Shown piece after piece: positions 55,072 through 63,014 of a DNA stretch of 64,000 nt. Source of the stretch: JABFRJ01 sp963847145 (GTDB lineage: Bacteria > Pseudomonadota > Alphaproteobacteria > Rhizobiales > Hyphomicrobiaceae); contig CAWJYN010000007.1 of assembly GCA_963847145.1 (NCBI GenBank), positions 62,001-126,000 on the forward strand, in the 5' to 3' direction. The translations under genes and the position numbers were made by a program. The notes beneath the pieces were generated by a model. It made no database searches, had not been told where the DNA came from, and saw nothing but the letters and a program-made list of their open reading frames with translations. Positions within the stretch are counted from its first letter, which is position 1, and every line of letters starts with the position of its first letter.

Positions 55072-55437
55072 TCAACCCAGATCTTTGCTCAAACGTTCAA
55101 CATCTGCAGGACCATCCTCGATAGCTCCCGATACCCGATCAAAGAGATCGTGCCACTCCGGATTGAAAGCGTGGATCAAACGAACTGTCCACGCGCGCTT
55201 CCATTCCTTGATCCTTTTCTCGCGCGCAATCGCCTCAGGCATCGTTTCGTGCATTTCGTAGTAGACAAGCATCTTCACATTGTAGCGCTTCGTGAAACCG
55301 CCAAACGTACCGTCGACATGTTGGGCCATTCGCGAATGGAGATCGCTGGTGACGCCGGTGTAGAGAACGCCGTTGCGTTGACTTGCGAGCAAGTAGACGC
55401 ACGGTGTTTTCTGATGATCGTTGTATCTATCGCGCAT
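55072..55437 (-). CDS. GIY-YIG nuclease family protein
   Basis: A 121-residue single-domain protein of the UPF0213 (YhbQ-like) group. It has CVYLLASQRNGVLYTGVTSDLHSRMAQH (GIY-YIG motif, with Arg in the helix) and EAIAREKRIKEWKRAWTVRLI (catalytic Glu region). The family nicks DNA in vitro or may act in repair; physiological function is unclear. Dispersed repeats flank it on both sides. The ATG at 55437 (MRDRYNDHQKTP) is preferred over an upstream in-frame start at 55494 that reads through the repeat. Confidence 0.87.
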   Translation of the reverse strand: MRDRYNDHQKTPCVYLLASQRNGVLYTGVTSDLHSRMAQHVDGTFGGFTKRYNVKMLVYYEMHETMPEAIAREKRIKEWKRAWTVRLIHAFNPEWHDLFDRVSGAIEDGPADVERLSKDLG

Positions 55438-55456
55438 GACGCGGTGGTTGGTTTGC

Positions 55457-55510
55457 CGTGGGTCCCAGCCATTTTGGTTTGCGTGCCTCCGCACGACGCC
55501 GGGATGACGA
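55457..55510. repeat. Diverged copy of the GTGGGTCCC...GATGACG repeat
   Basis: The left piece CCGTGGGTCCCAGCC (about 55457-55471) and right piece GACGCCGGGATGACGA (55495-55510) are separated by about 23 bp (TTTTGGTTTGCGTGCC) that are not in the other copies. It occupies the gap between the GIY-YIG gene and the MoxR gene. An insertion, or a distinct subfamily, could explain the spacer. Confidence 0.7.
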
Positions 55511-55518
55511 GTGGTGGG

Positions 55519-56370
55519 TTACTCATTGCTGCCCTTGCGGCGCGCGAGAAAGGCGAGGCGTTCGAAAAGGTGGACGTCTTGTTCGTTCTTCAGCAGGGCG
55601 CCGTGCAGCGGCGGGATGAGTTTGCGCGGGTCTTGTTCGCGCAGGGTTTCGGGCGTGATGTCTTCGTTGAGCAGCAGCTTGATCCAGTCGAGAAGTTCCG
55701 ATGTGGAAGGCTTTTTCTTGAGGCCCGGCACTTCGCGGATGTCGTAGAACACGCGCATGGCTTCGGTGACGAGGCGGCCTTTCTGGCCGGGAAAGTGCAC
55801 CTCGATGATGTCGCGCATGGTTTCGGCGTCGGGGAACTTGATGTAGTGGAAGAAGCAGCGGCGCAGGAACGCGTCGGGGAGTTCTTTTTCATTGTTCGAG
55901 GTGATCATGACGATCGGGCGCTTTTCGGCCTTGATGGTCTCGCCGGTTTCGTAGACGAAGAACTCCATGCGATCGAGTTCCTGCAACAGATCGTTGGGAA
56001 ATTCGATGTCGGCCTTGTCGATTTCGTCGATCAGCAGAACGGGCCGCTCAGGCGCGGTGAACGCCTCCCAGAGTTTGCCCTTCTTGATGTAGTTGCGGAT
56101 GTCCTTGACGCGCTCATCGCCGAGCTGGCTGTCACGCAGGCGGGACACTGCGTCGTATTCATAGAGCCCTTGCTGGGCCTTGGTTGTGGACTTGATATGC
56201 CATTCGATCAGTGGCGCTTTGAGCGCTTTGGAAATTTCGTGGGCGAGAACCGTCTTGCCGGTGCCGGGTTCGCCTTTGACGAGCAGGGGGCGCTGCAGGG
56301 TGACCGCGGCGTTGACTGCAATCTTCAGATCGTCGGTCGCGACATAGTTTTTTGTGCCGGAAAATTTCAT
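55519..56370 (-). CDS. MoxR family AAA+ ATPase
   Basis: A 283-residue AAA+ ATPase with Walker A GEPGTGKT, Walker B PVLLIDEIDKA, sensor 1 in PIVMITSNNEKELPDAFLRRC and the arginine finger RRC. MoxR proteins act as chaperone-like maturases, usually with VWA-domain partners (CoxE-like). No such partner is seen downstream within the next kilobase; the genes on the left are GIY-YIG and MaoC. The ATG at 56370 (MKFSGTKNYVATDDLK) begins exactly as in orthologues. Confidence 0.93.
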   Translation of the reverse strand: MKFSGTKNYVATDDLKIAVNAAVTLQRPLLVKGEPGTGKTVLAHEISKALKAPLIEWHIKSTTKAQQGLYEYDAVSRLRDSQLGDERVKDIRNYIKKGKLWEAFTAPERPVLLIDEIDKADIEFPNDLLQELDRMEFFVYETGETIKAEKRPIVMITSNNEKELPDAFLRRCFFHYIKFPDAETMRDIIEVHFPGQKGRLVTEAMRVFYDIREVPGLKKKPSTSELLDWIKLLLNEDITPETLREQDPRKLIPPLHGALLKNEQDVHLFERLAFLARRKGSNE

Positions 56371-56649
56371 GCGGCGTCAGGCTCCCTCAGGTTCTTGATA
56401 CAGGCGGTTCGGGCGTCGGCCGAGGCCGGTCAGGCAGGACAAGTCGATGATCCGGGGCGCTTTAAAGCATCTTTCCCGGACGCTGACGAGTGCGCCGCGC
56501 TCACGCGTGCTCACTGACTTCTGATTGGCGGTGATCGGTCATGGCGGGTAGGGTTTCGCATTGTGAGTGACGCTGCCAGCGCTTCGGCATGCTAGATTTC
56601 GCCGGAATTCGGCCAAAAGCATTCCTGGCTTATCGAAAGTCTTCCCCCA

Positions 56650-58044
56650 ATGGACCCCATGACCGGTGACTTGGCGCGCCGCGACGCCCGCATCGCGACC
56701 CTGCGCGATCGTGTGCAAACGTTGCTGCTTGGGCCGCCGCTGCCGACCCGGCTGCCCGACCGGGTGGCCCGCGCCATTCACGCTCAGGAGGAGAATTCCG
56801 AAATCCTCATCTGCTGGGTGCAGATTGCGGCGATCATTTTCTTTGCCGGTTTCTACTACTTCTCGCCACGCGCTTACTTCGCCAAGACGTCGTTCGAGCC
56901 GGTACCGTGGATGCTGACGGCCTATGCCGCGTTCACCGTCGCCCGGTTGATGCTGGCGCGACGGGGGTTGCTGCGGGACACGTGGCTCAACGTGTCGGTT
57001 GTTGCCGACATTGCGGTGCTGATGCTGACGATCTGGTCGTTTCACATCCAGTATCAGCAGCCGGCGACGCTGTATCTGAAAGCACCGACGCTGCTTTATG
57101 TGTTTGTGATCATCGCGCTCAGGGCACTGCGCTTCGATCCGCGGTGGGTGATCCTGGCGGGGGTGTCGGGGGCTATTGGCTGGATGATGTTGCTGATCTA
57201 CGCGCTGCGGCATCAAGAATTGTCGAGCACGATCACGCACAGCTTCATCGAATATGCGACATCGCTGAAGCTGCTGGTCGGCGCGGAGATCGACAAGATC
57301 GTTTCGATTCTGGCGTTTACGGCGGTGCTGGCGTTGGCACTTGAGAGGGCGCGGCGATTGCTGGTGCGGTCCGTTGTCGAGGAAGCGGCGACGGCTGAGC
57401 TGTCGCGCTTCTTTGCGCCGGATATCGCCGAGAGCATCATTCAGGCTGACGAGAAGATCGAGCTTGGCAAAGGCGTGTCACGCGAGGCGGCCGTGATGTT
57501 CCTCGACCTGCGCGGATTCACGACATTTTCGAGCACGCTGGAGCCCAACGACCTGGTGGAAATGATTATCTCATATCAGTCATGCGTGGTGCCGATCATC
57601 CGGCAGCATGGTGGCAGCGTGATTACCTATCTCGGCGACGGGATCATGATCACGTTCGGGGCGACACGGCCGAGCGATACGGCGGCGGCTGACTGCATGC
57701 GTGCGACCGAGGACCTGTTGGTGGCGCTGCCGGCGTGGACGACGGAGCGGAAGGCGATAGGCAAGCCGGCGTCGGGTGCGGGTATCGGGGTGGCGTCTGG
57801 CCCGGTGACGTATGGGGCGATCGGGACCGAGGGGCGGTTGGAGTACGCAGTGATCGGCGATGCGGTTAGCCGCTCGGCCAAGCTGCAGAGCCAGACCAAA
57901 GCGCAAAAGGCACCGGCACTGGCGACAAGCATCCTGTGGGAGGAGGCGATTGCGCAGGGATATGTGCCGGGCTGCCAGAACGATGCGCGGGTGTGTGCGT
58001 TGCCGGGGATCGCGGAGCCGGTGGGGATTGTGGCGTTGGGGTAG
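56650..58044 (+). CDS. Membrane-bound class III adenylate/guanylate cyclase
   Basis: A 464-residue protein. About five to six hydrophobic helices in the first 235 residues (for example WVQIAAIIFFAGFYYF and TLLYVFVIIALRAL) are followed by a cyclase homology domain (about 275-464) with AVMFLDLRGFTTFSSTL (metal Asp), GGSVITYLGDGIMITFGA (second metal Asp) and EYAVIGDAVSRSAKLQ. It should form cAMP (or cGMP) at the cytoplasmic face in response to a membrane or envelope signal. Nucleotide preference is not decided by eye. It is divergent from moxR. Confidence 0.92.
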   Translation: MDPMTGDLARRDARIATLRDRVQTLLLGPPLPTRLPDRVARAIHAQEENSEILICWVQIAAIIFFAGFYYFSPRAYFAKTSFEPVPWMLTAYAAFTVARLMLARRGLLRDTWLNVSVVADIAVLMLTIWSFHIQYQQPATLYLKAPTLLYVFVIIALRALRFDPRWVILAGVSGAIGWMMLLIYALRHQELSSTITHSFIEYATSLKLLVGAEIDKIVSILAFTAVLALALERARRLLVRSVVEEAATAELSRFFAPDIAESIIQADEKIELGKGVSREAAVMFLDLRGFTTFSSTLEPNDLVEMIISYQSCVVPIIRQHGGSVITYLGDGIMITFGATRPSDTAAADCMRATEDLLVALPAWTTERKAIGKPASGAGIGVASGPVTYGAIGTEGRLEYAVIGDAVSRSAKLQSQTKAQKAPALATSILWEEAIAQGYVPGCQNDARVCALPGIAEPVGIVALG

Positions 58045-58312
58045 GTGGGGACAAGAGCCACCTGGTTTGATGTCGTTTTGAACGGCAACATTCCACTGGT
58101 TCTAGCCCCAGGGCGAGCAATTGCGAACTTCGAAGGTCATTCCTCGGCGACTGGCTCTTCATCGGTACTCGGGGGCGTTTGCAAGAGCGGGCGAAATCCT
58201 TCGCTTAGCCTGGTCGTACCATGCGGGTCAGCGGCCAACCGCGTCATTCGATGCGCTTTGGCAAGCTGTATGCCAGCTTCAAGGGGCTTCCACCGATGCT
58301 GGTGCTCCCATT

Positions 58313-58783
58313 TCACGCGACGAGGGTCATAAGGGACAGTCCGAAGGCAGTCGCAGCAATAAGCACGCGGGCACGGTGCCAAGCCGCCCAACGCGCTAAA
58401 GTCGTCGGCAGGTCCGTGGCAGACACCGCGCGCTGCAAGAAGGCTTCGTTCGCCGACTTGAAATAAAGGAAGTAGATGGCGACTAGACTGAAGGTTAGCG
58501 CGGCCGTTGCGATCGCTGCGAGGCCACGCGGCGTGAGGCTTCCGGACTGCAGGATGACCTGCACCATCGCCAACACGGCAACCAACGGCGCCGCCATCGT
58601 TAGTGGTGCAAAGAAGCGGTACAGCATCCGTCCAAAAGTCGGATGAAGTGCATAAAACGTCTCGGCCGATAGCGTGCGCCAGTAGGGTACCAGCAGCCGA
58701 TCTTCGGCCAACAACGCGCCAGCAAGTAGGCCAAGGCAGGCGGCCGCCATCATAGGAAGCAGTTGGCTTGCAAGAACGGTCAT
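58313..58783 (-). CDS. Small membrane protein, DUF1772-like
   Basis: A 156-residue protein with four hydrophobic helices (MMAAACLGLLAGALLA; MAAPLVAVLAMVQVIL; LAAIATAALTFSLVAIYFLYF; VLIAATAFGLSLMTLVA) and the closing pattern TLARWAAWHRARVLIA, which recalls DUF1772 proteins. That family includes anthrone-oxygenase-like members, but the activity of this one is unknown. It is minus strand, between the cyclase gene (plus) and gpmA (minus). Confidence 0.75.
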   Translation of the reverse strand: MTVLASQLLPMMAAACLGLLAGALLAEDRLLVPYWRTLSAETFYALHPTFGRMLYRFFAPLTMAAPLVAVLAMVQVILQSGSLTPRGLAAIATAALTFSLVAIYFLYFKSANEAFLQRAVSATDLPTTLARWAAWHRARVLIAATAFGLSLMTLVA

Positions 58784-58905
58784 GAGCGCGCCATGCGAAG
58801 ACGAGCGTATTTCGGTCGCCCTTGATTGTGGATCGCCACAGTGGGCACTGCGCCGAGGCTGGGGGCCGCGCTATTTGGTTTCTTCATACGAAATTCGCCG
58901 CCATT

Positions 58906-59526
58906 CTACGCCACCATATCCTTGCGCCCAGCGATCCCGCCCTTGCTGTCCAGCGTGTATACAATCGGCACGCCGGTGGCCAATTCGCGTTTTAGAATTT
59001 GCTCGGGTGTCAGCTCCTCCAAGTGCATGATGAGGGCGCGGAGGGAGTTGCCGTGGGCGGCGATGATGATGTTGCGGCCGGCGGCGAGGTCTGGTTTGAT
59101 GTGAGCGTCGTAGTAGGGCAGCACGCGGGCCGCAGTGTCCTTCAGGCTCTCCCCGCCGGGGGGCGGCACGTCGAACGAACGACGCCAGATGAGCACCTGC
59201 TCCTCGCCCCACTTCTTGCGCGCCTCGTCCTTGTTGAGACCGGCCAGCTCGCCATAGTCGCGCTCGTTGAGCGCTTGGTCTTTGATCGTCTTCAGGCCGG
59301 TCTGGCCGATCTCGGCGAGGATGAGATTGAGGGTTCGTTGCGCGCGCTTGAGGACGCTGGTGTAAGCCACGTCGAACTTATGGCCCTCGGCCTTGAGGCG
59401 TTTACCCGCCGCAGTGGCTTCCTTGACGCCAGTGTCCGTTAGGTCCGGATCGCGCCAGCCGGTGAACAGGTTGAGCTTGTTCCACTCGCTTTCGCCATGG
59501 CGGACAAGGACAAGGACGTTGGACAT
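58906..59526 (-). CDS. gpmA: 2,3-bisphosphoglycerate-dependent phosphoglycerate mutase
   Basis: A 206-residue histidine phosphatase-fold enzyme: VLVLVRHGESEWNKLNLFTGWRDPDLTDTG (RHGESEWN, phospho-His), LNERDYGELAGLNKDEARKKWGEEQVLIWRRSFDVPPPGGESL and IIIAAHGNSLRALIMHLE. It interconverts 3- and 2-phosphoglycerate in glycolysis and gluconeogenesis. At 206 residues it is of the short alphaproteobacterial form (E. coli GpmA is about 250). The ATG at 59526 (MSNVLVLVRHG) is fixed by the active-site His lying just after it. Confidence 0.95.
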   Translation of the reverse strand: MSNVLVLVRHGESEWNKLNLFTGWRDPDLTDTGVKEATAAGKRLKAEGHKFDVAYTSVLKRAQRTLNLILAEIGQTGLKTIKDQALNERDYGELAGLNKDEARKKWGEEQVLIWRRSFDVPPPGGESLKDTAARVLPYYDAHIKPDLAAGRNIIIAAHGNSLRALIMHLEELTPEQILKRELATGVPIVYTLDSKGGIAGRKDMVA

Positions 59527-59920
59527 GGCGGCATTAGCCTTTCGTAGGGGTGTTCTCGCACTCAGCGCTTCTCTCTGCGCGGCGGCGGCTGAGGCTGTCA
59601 ATCTCGGTTCAAACCGGATGCGGAATGCTGCGGAAAAGCCGTTCGGCGCCAACTTCTTGTTCGGTTCTGTTCAAAACGGAGCAACACAGCGCGGCTGACG
59701 TCATAGCCAACACAGTGAATGTTTTTCGCCAAACACCGAACAATACTCGGCAACTCTTGCCTTGACTGTCTCCGCGCACATCCTAACTGTCGCGGCTGCG
59801 GAAATCCCGCGGGGTGGAAGGGGAAGGCAACAGTACGCTGCACGCGAAGGTTCCGGCTGCGAGCCGGACGCGCGCGTACCGGCTTGCCGTTATCCCGATT
59901 GTAAAAGGCGTATCAAACCC
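59527..59920. other. Intergenic region between divergent gpmA and the OmpA-family gene
   Basis: About 390 bp holding the promoters of both genes. A plus-strand short frame at about 59525-59698 (58 codons) has an Ala-rich hydrophobic start but no homologue I recognise and no good ribosome site. I see no RNA gene here. Confidence 0.45.
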
Positions 59921-62071
59921 ATGTCGTTCAATCTTCTCTCGCTTGTTGTGCAGCACGTGAGCCCGGAGCTGTTGGGCAGGCTGGCCAAGCTCTGTGGCCT
60001 TGACGGTGCAATCGCTGAAAAAGCGGTCGGCGCTGCCGTGAAAGGGGTGCTGAGTGGCGCGGCCGCGTCGGCTGCGACGCCGGTGGGTGCGGCGCGCGTA
60101 GCGAGCCTGATCGGCTCGCTGGCGCCGGATACGATTGCGCAGCTGGGCGCCATGGCGAGTGGCCCGAAGCAGGCGGACATCGTCGCGGCTGGCTCGCGGG
60201 TGCTGGCCGATGGCATCGGTGAGCCGCAGATGCAAAGTCTGATCGGGCAGGTTGCGGCGCTCGACGGCGTGGGTCCGGTGGCGGCGCGCAATCTCGTCGG
60301 ATTGGTTTCGCCGGCAGTGCTGGCGGCGCTGGCTGGCGTGCAAAAGTCGAATGGACTGGACGCGGCCGGACTTGGCCAAATGTTGAGTGCACAGCGGGAC
60401 AACATCGCGGGCATTCTGCCCGTTGCGTCGCCGGCAAGCGTGGCGGCGGCACCAGCGGCGGCAGCTGCACCAGCAGTAGTGACGGCTGTCGTCGCGGCGA
60501 GCAAAGCTGCAGAGATGGCGACGGACGCCTCGCGGACGATCATCGGCGGGGTCAGCAATGCCGCTGGCAGCGTGGCTGCGGGTGTCACGTCCGGGACGCT
60601 GGGGGCTGCGAAAGAGATCCTCGTGGGTGCGGGCGGGGCAGCAGGCAGTCTGGCGTCGGGCGTAGCGTCGGGGGCTGTCGATGCCGTCAAGTCGCTGGGC
60701 GGTGGTGTCGGCGGCGCCGTCACGAGTGTGGCCAGTGGCCTCGGGAGTGGGGCTGTGGGCGCGGCCAAGGAACTGATGGCCGGCAATGTCAGCAACGCGG
60801 TGGGCAGTGTGGCCACCGGCGTGACGAGTGCGGCGCTGGGTGCAGCGAAGGATCTAGTCGTTGGGACGGGGGGCGCCGTGGGCGGCCTTGCCAGTGGCGT
60901 TGGCAGCGGCACGCTTGAGGCGGCCAAGTCGGTGGCGAGCGGTGTTGCCGGTGCGGTGACGAGTGTGGCGTCAGGTGTCGGCAGTGGTGCTTATAGTGCT
61001 GCGACGGATATTGGAGGTGGGGTCGCTGGTTCGGTCAAGTCGATGGTGACGGGCGGCGTGGCGGCGGGGGCTGGCATGGCTAGCTTGTCGCCAATCAGGC
61101 AAAAAAGCGGAACTTGGAAGTGGGCGGTGCCGCTGGTGCTGCTGCTGCTTGGCGGTTCCGCGTGGTTGGTCAACGGCGCCGTGCAGCATTCGCGCTCGCT
61201 GGTCGCAGAGCGTGCGCGCCTGGAGGCGTTGGCTGCCGCTGACGCCAAGCAGAAAGCCCAGGTAGCTGCCAAACAAAAGGCCGAAGCGGACGCTGTTGCG
61301 GCGGCGGCGCGGGCGGCTGCAGAGGCTAAACAAAAGGCTGATGCAGACGCTGCTCTGAAGGCGCGCGCGGACGCGGAAGCCAAGCAAAAGGCTGAAGCGG
61401 AAGCTGCAGCCAAGGCGTTGGCGGATGCGGAAGCGAAAAAGAAAGCCGAAGCGGAAATCGATGCGCGTAACGCTCAGTTCCAGGCGGAGGCGCAAGCGCG
61501 TGCCAAGGCGCAGGCTGATGCGGCGATCGGTGCCGGCCAGACGCGTGTCGCCAATGCCAATGCCGAGGCTGAGGCTGCGGCGAAGGCGCGTGCTGATGCT
61601 GAGGCCAAGCAGAAGGCTGACGCCGAGGCTGCGACGAAGGCGCGGGCTGATGCTGCGGCCAAGCAGAAGGCCGATGCCGAGGCAGCTGCTGCGGCGCGCC
61701 TGGCTGTCGTCAAGACCTGCCAAGGCAGTGTTACGGAAGCGGCGACTGCAGGAGCGCTGAAGTTCAACATCGCGAGCGCCAACATGGCCCAAGGCAGCGC
61801 AGCGACGCTTGATAAGCTGGTGGTCGCCGTCAAGGCCTGCCCGAACACAAAGCTGCGTATCGAGGGGCATACGGACGGCGATGGGCTGCCCGAGAGCAAC
61901 ATGACGCTGTCGGAGAACCGCGCCAAGACCGTGTTCGATTATCTCGCGAAAGCTGGCATCGAGCCGGCGCGGATGTCGGCGGCGGGCTTTGGCGCTACCA
62001 AGCCGGTGGCGCCCAACGACACGCCGGACAACAAGCAGAAAAACCGGCGGATCGAATTTATCGTCGAGTGA
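59921..62071 (+). CDS. DUF937-like/OmpA-domain protein with Gly/Ala repeats and coiled coil
   Basis: A 716-residue protein in four parts. Residues 1-165 resemble DUF937-like helical text (PELLGRLAKLCGLDGAIAEKAVGAAVKGVLSGAA). Residues 205-390 are Gly/Ala/Val/Ser repeats built on GxVASGVxSG and AxxAAKELxxG. One membrane helix (WKWAVPLVLLLLGGSAWLV, about 399-418) is followed by a long Ala/Lys/Glu coiled coil of AEAKQKADAE-type repeats (about 420-595). The C-terminal OmpA/MotB domain (597-716) has KLRIEGHTDGDGLPESNMTLSENRAKTVFDYL and GFGATKPVAPNDT. It probably spans the inner membrane and binds peptidoglycan. The ATG at 59921 (MSFNLLSLV) is chosen. Confidence 0.88.
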   Translation: MSFNLLSLVVQHVSPELLGRLAKLCGLDGAIAEKAVGAAVKGVLSGAAASAATPVGAARVASLIGSLAPDTIAQLGAMASGPKQADIVAAGSRVLADGIGEPQMQSLIGQVAALDGVGPVAARNLVGLVSPAVLAALAGVQKSNGLDAAGLGQMLSAQRDNIAGILPVASPASVAAAPAAAAAPAVVTAVVAASKAAEMATDASRTIIGGVSNAAGSVAAGVTSGTLGAAKEILVGAGGAAGSLASGVASGAVDAVKSLGGGVGGAVTSVASGLGSGAVGAAKELMAGNVSNAVGSVATGVTSAALGAAKDLVVGTGGAVGGLASGVGSGTLEAAKSVASGVAGAVTSVASGVGSGAYSAATDIGGGVAGSVKSMVTGGVAAGAGMASLSPIRQKSGTWKWAVPLVLLLLGGSAWLVNGAVQHSRSLVAERARLEALAAADAKQKAQVAAKQKAEADAVAAAARAAAEAKQKADADAALKARADAEAKQKAEAEAAAKALADAEAKKKAEAEIDARNAQFQAEAQARAKAQADAAIGAGQTRVANANAEAEAAAKARADAEAKQKADAEAATKARADAAAKQKADAEAAAAARLAVVKTCQGSVTEAATAGALKFNIASANMAQGSAATLDKLVVAVKACPNTKLRIEGHTDGDGLPESNMTLSENRAKTVFDYLAKAGIEPARMSAAGFGATKPVAPNDTPDNKQKNRRIEFIVE

Positions 62072-62099
62072 CGCCTGCCGGCTCTGGAATGACTTTGGG

Positions 62100-62139
62100 A
62101 CTTGCGGCGGCTGAGTTGATCAGCCGCCGCAAGTGTTTT
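62100..62139. terminator. Bidirectional terminator with 15-bp perfect stem
   Basis: ACTTGCGGCGGCTGA (62100-62114) pairs perfectly with 62120-62134 across a GTTGA loop, and GTTTTG follows. It lies between the converging OmpA-family gene and yaiI. Confidence 0.85.
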
Positions 62140-62143
62140 GAGG

Positions 62144-62617
62144 CTACGGCTTACGTTTCAGGGTCTGCACTGCTTGCTCCAGTGCTTGCAGGAATTGCGA
62201 GCGATCGGCACGCGTGAAGGCTGCGTTGTAGGTCTGTGCCGCGCCTGTCTCGCGCAGGTGCGCCATCAGATTGCGATGCGCCAAGGTCATGCCCATGCTG
62301 CCAGGCGTGTGGACCTTGCCGTTGGGAGCCAGCACCACTGACCCTGCCGTCACGCAGCGCGATGCCAGCGGTATGTCCTGCGTGATCACGATGTCGCGCG
62401 GTCCAGCCCGTTCGGCAATCCAGTCGTCAGCCACATCGGGCCCGTCAGGCACGACGACCCGTTCAAAGCCTGGCCCCTCTGGCAGCCGCATGAACGCGTT
62501 CGATACGAACCGCACCGGCAAGGCATGGCGAAGCGCTACCCGCGCGATCTCGTCTTTCACCGGACAGGCGTCGGCATCAACGTAGATCGTGATCGGAGAT
62601 GGAACGTTATCAGCCAT
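62144..62617 (-). CDS. YaiI/YqxD family protein (DUF188)
   Basis: A 157-residue protein of the UPF0178 family. It has ITIYVDADACPVKDEIARVALRH at the start, FVSNAFMRLP, and DIVITQDIPLASRCVTAGSVVLAPNG with a late DIPLA motif. The acidic residues (VDADACPVK) resemble a PIN-like nuclease site, but the activity is not established. The ATG at 62617 (MADNVPSPITIYVDADACP) is selected because sequence upstream is not conserved. Confidence 0.9.
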   Translation of the reverse strand: MADNVPSPITIYVDADACPVKDEIARVALRHALPVRFVSNAFMRLPEGPGFERVVVPDGPDVADDWIAERAGPRDIVITQDIPLASRCVTAGSVVLAPNGKVHTPGSMGMTLAHRNLMAHLRETGAAQTYNAAFTRADRSQFLQALEQAVQTLKRKP

Positions 62618-63014
62618 GGCTGCTCGGCCGTTTGCTCTGGGTGAGCGGCAAGCCATGCCTTGCGGCTCAGTCCTCGGCAAGCACGGCTGGCTAAAATTAA
62701 CTCAGTTTCTCGAAACCTGCCGGCTGCCAATGCTCCCTCACTGTTGCGGGCTTAAAATCCGGGTCTCAAGTTCCGCGCAGACGGGACGCCCAAAAGACTG
62801 CCGCTCTTTGACATCGTGAGTTTTTTTGACCCAATCCCGATGGCGACGCCGCCCCGGGGCCAGCTGACGCTTGACCGATCGGGGACGCCCGATCTGGGCG
62901 CGGGGCTGGCTCCGGTTGGCGGGCACCCGCGCTGCGTGTTCCACGGGGAACAGATCGCCCGGGCTATCGCCGCTAGAGTTCGGGTCATCGCCCCTCTGGC
63001 TCCGAGATACGCCC
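62618..63014. other. Intergenic region upstream of the partial Ala/Pro-rich gene
   Basis: About 400 bp with no convincing gene. It should contain the promoters of yaiI (minus) and of the gene starting at 63015 (plus). A Gly/Pro-rich frame from 62816 overlaps the next gene in another frame and is judged non-coding. Confidence 0.45.

Noticed and set aside
59525..59698. Small plus-strand frame with an Ala-rich hydrophobic start
   Set aside because: It lies against the gpmA start region, lacks a ribosome site and has no homologue I recognise.
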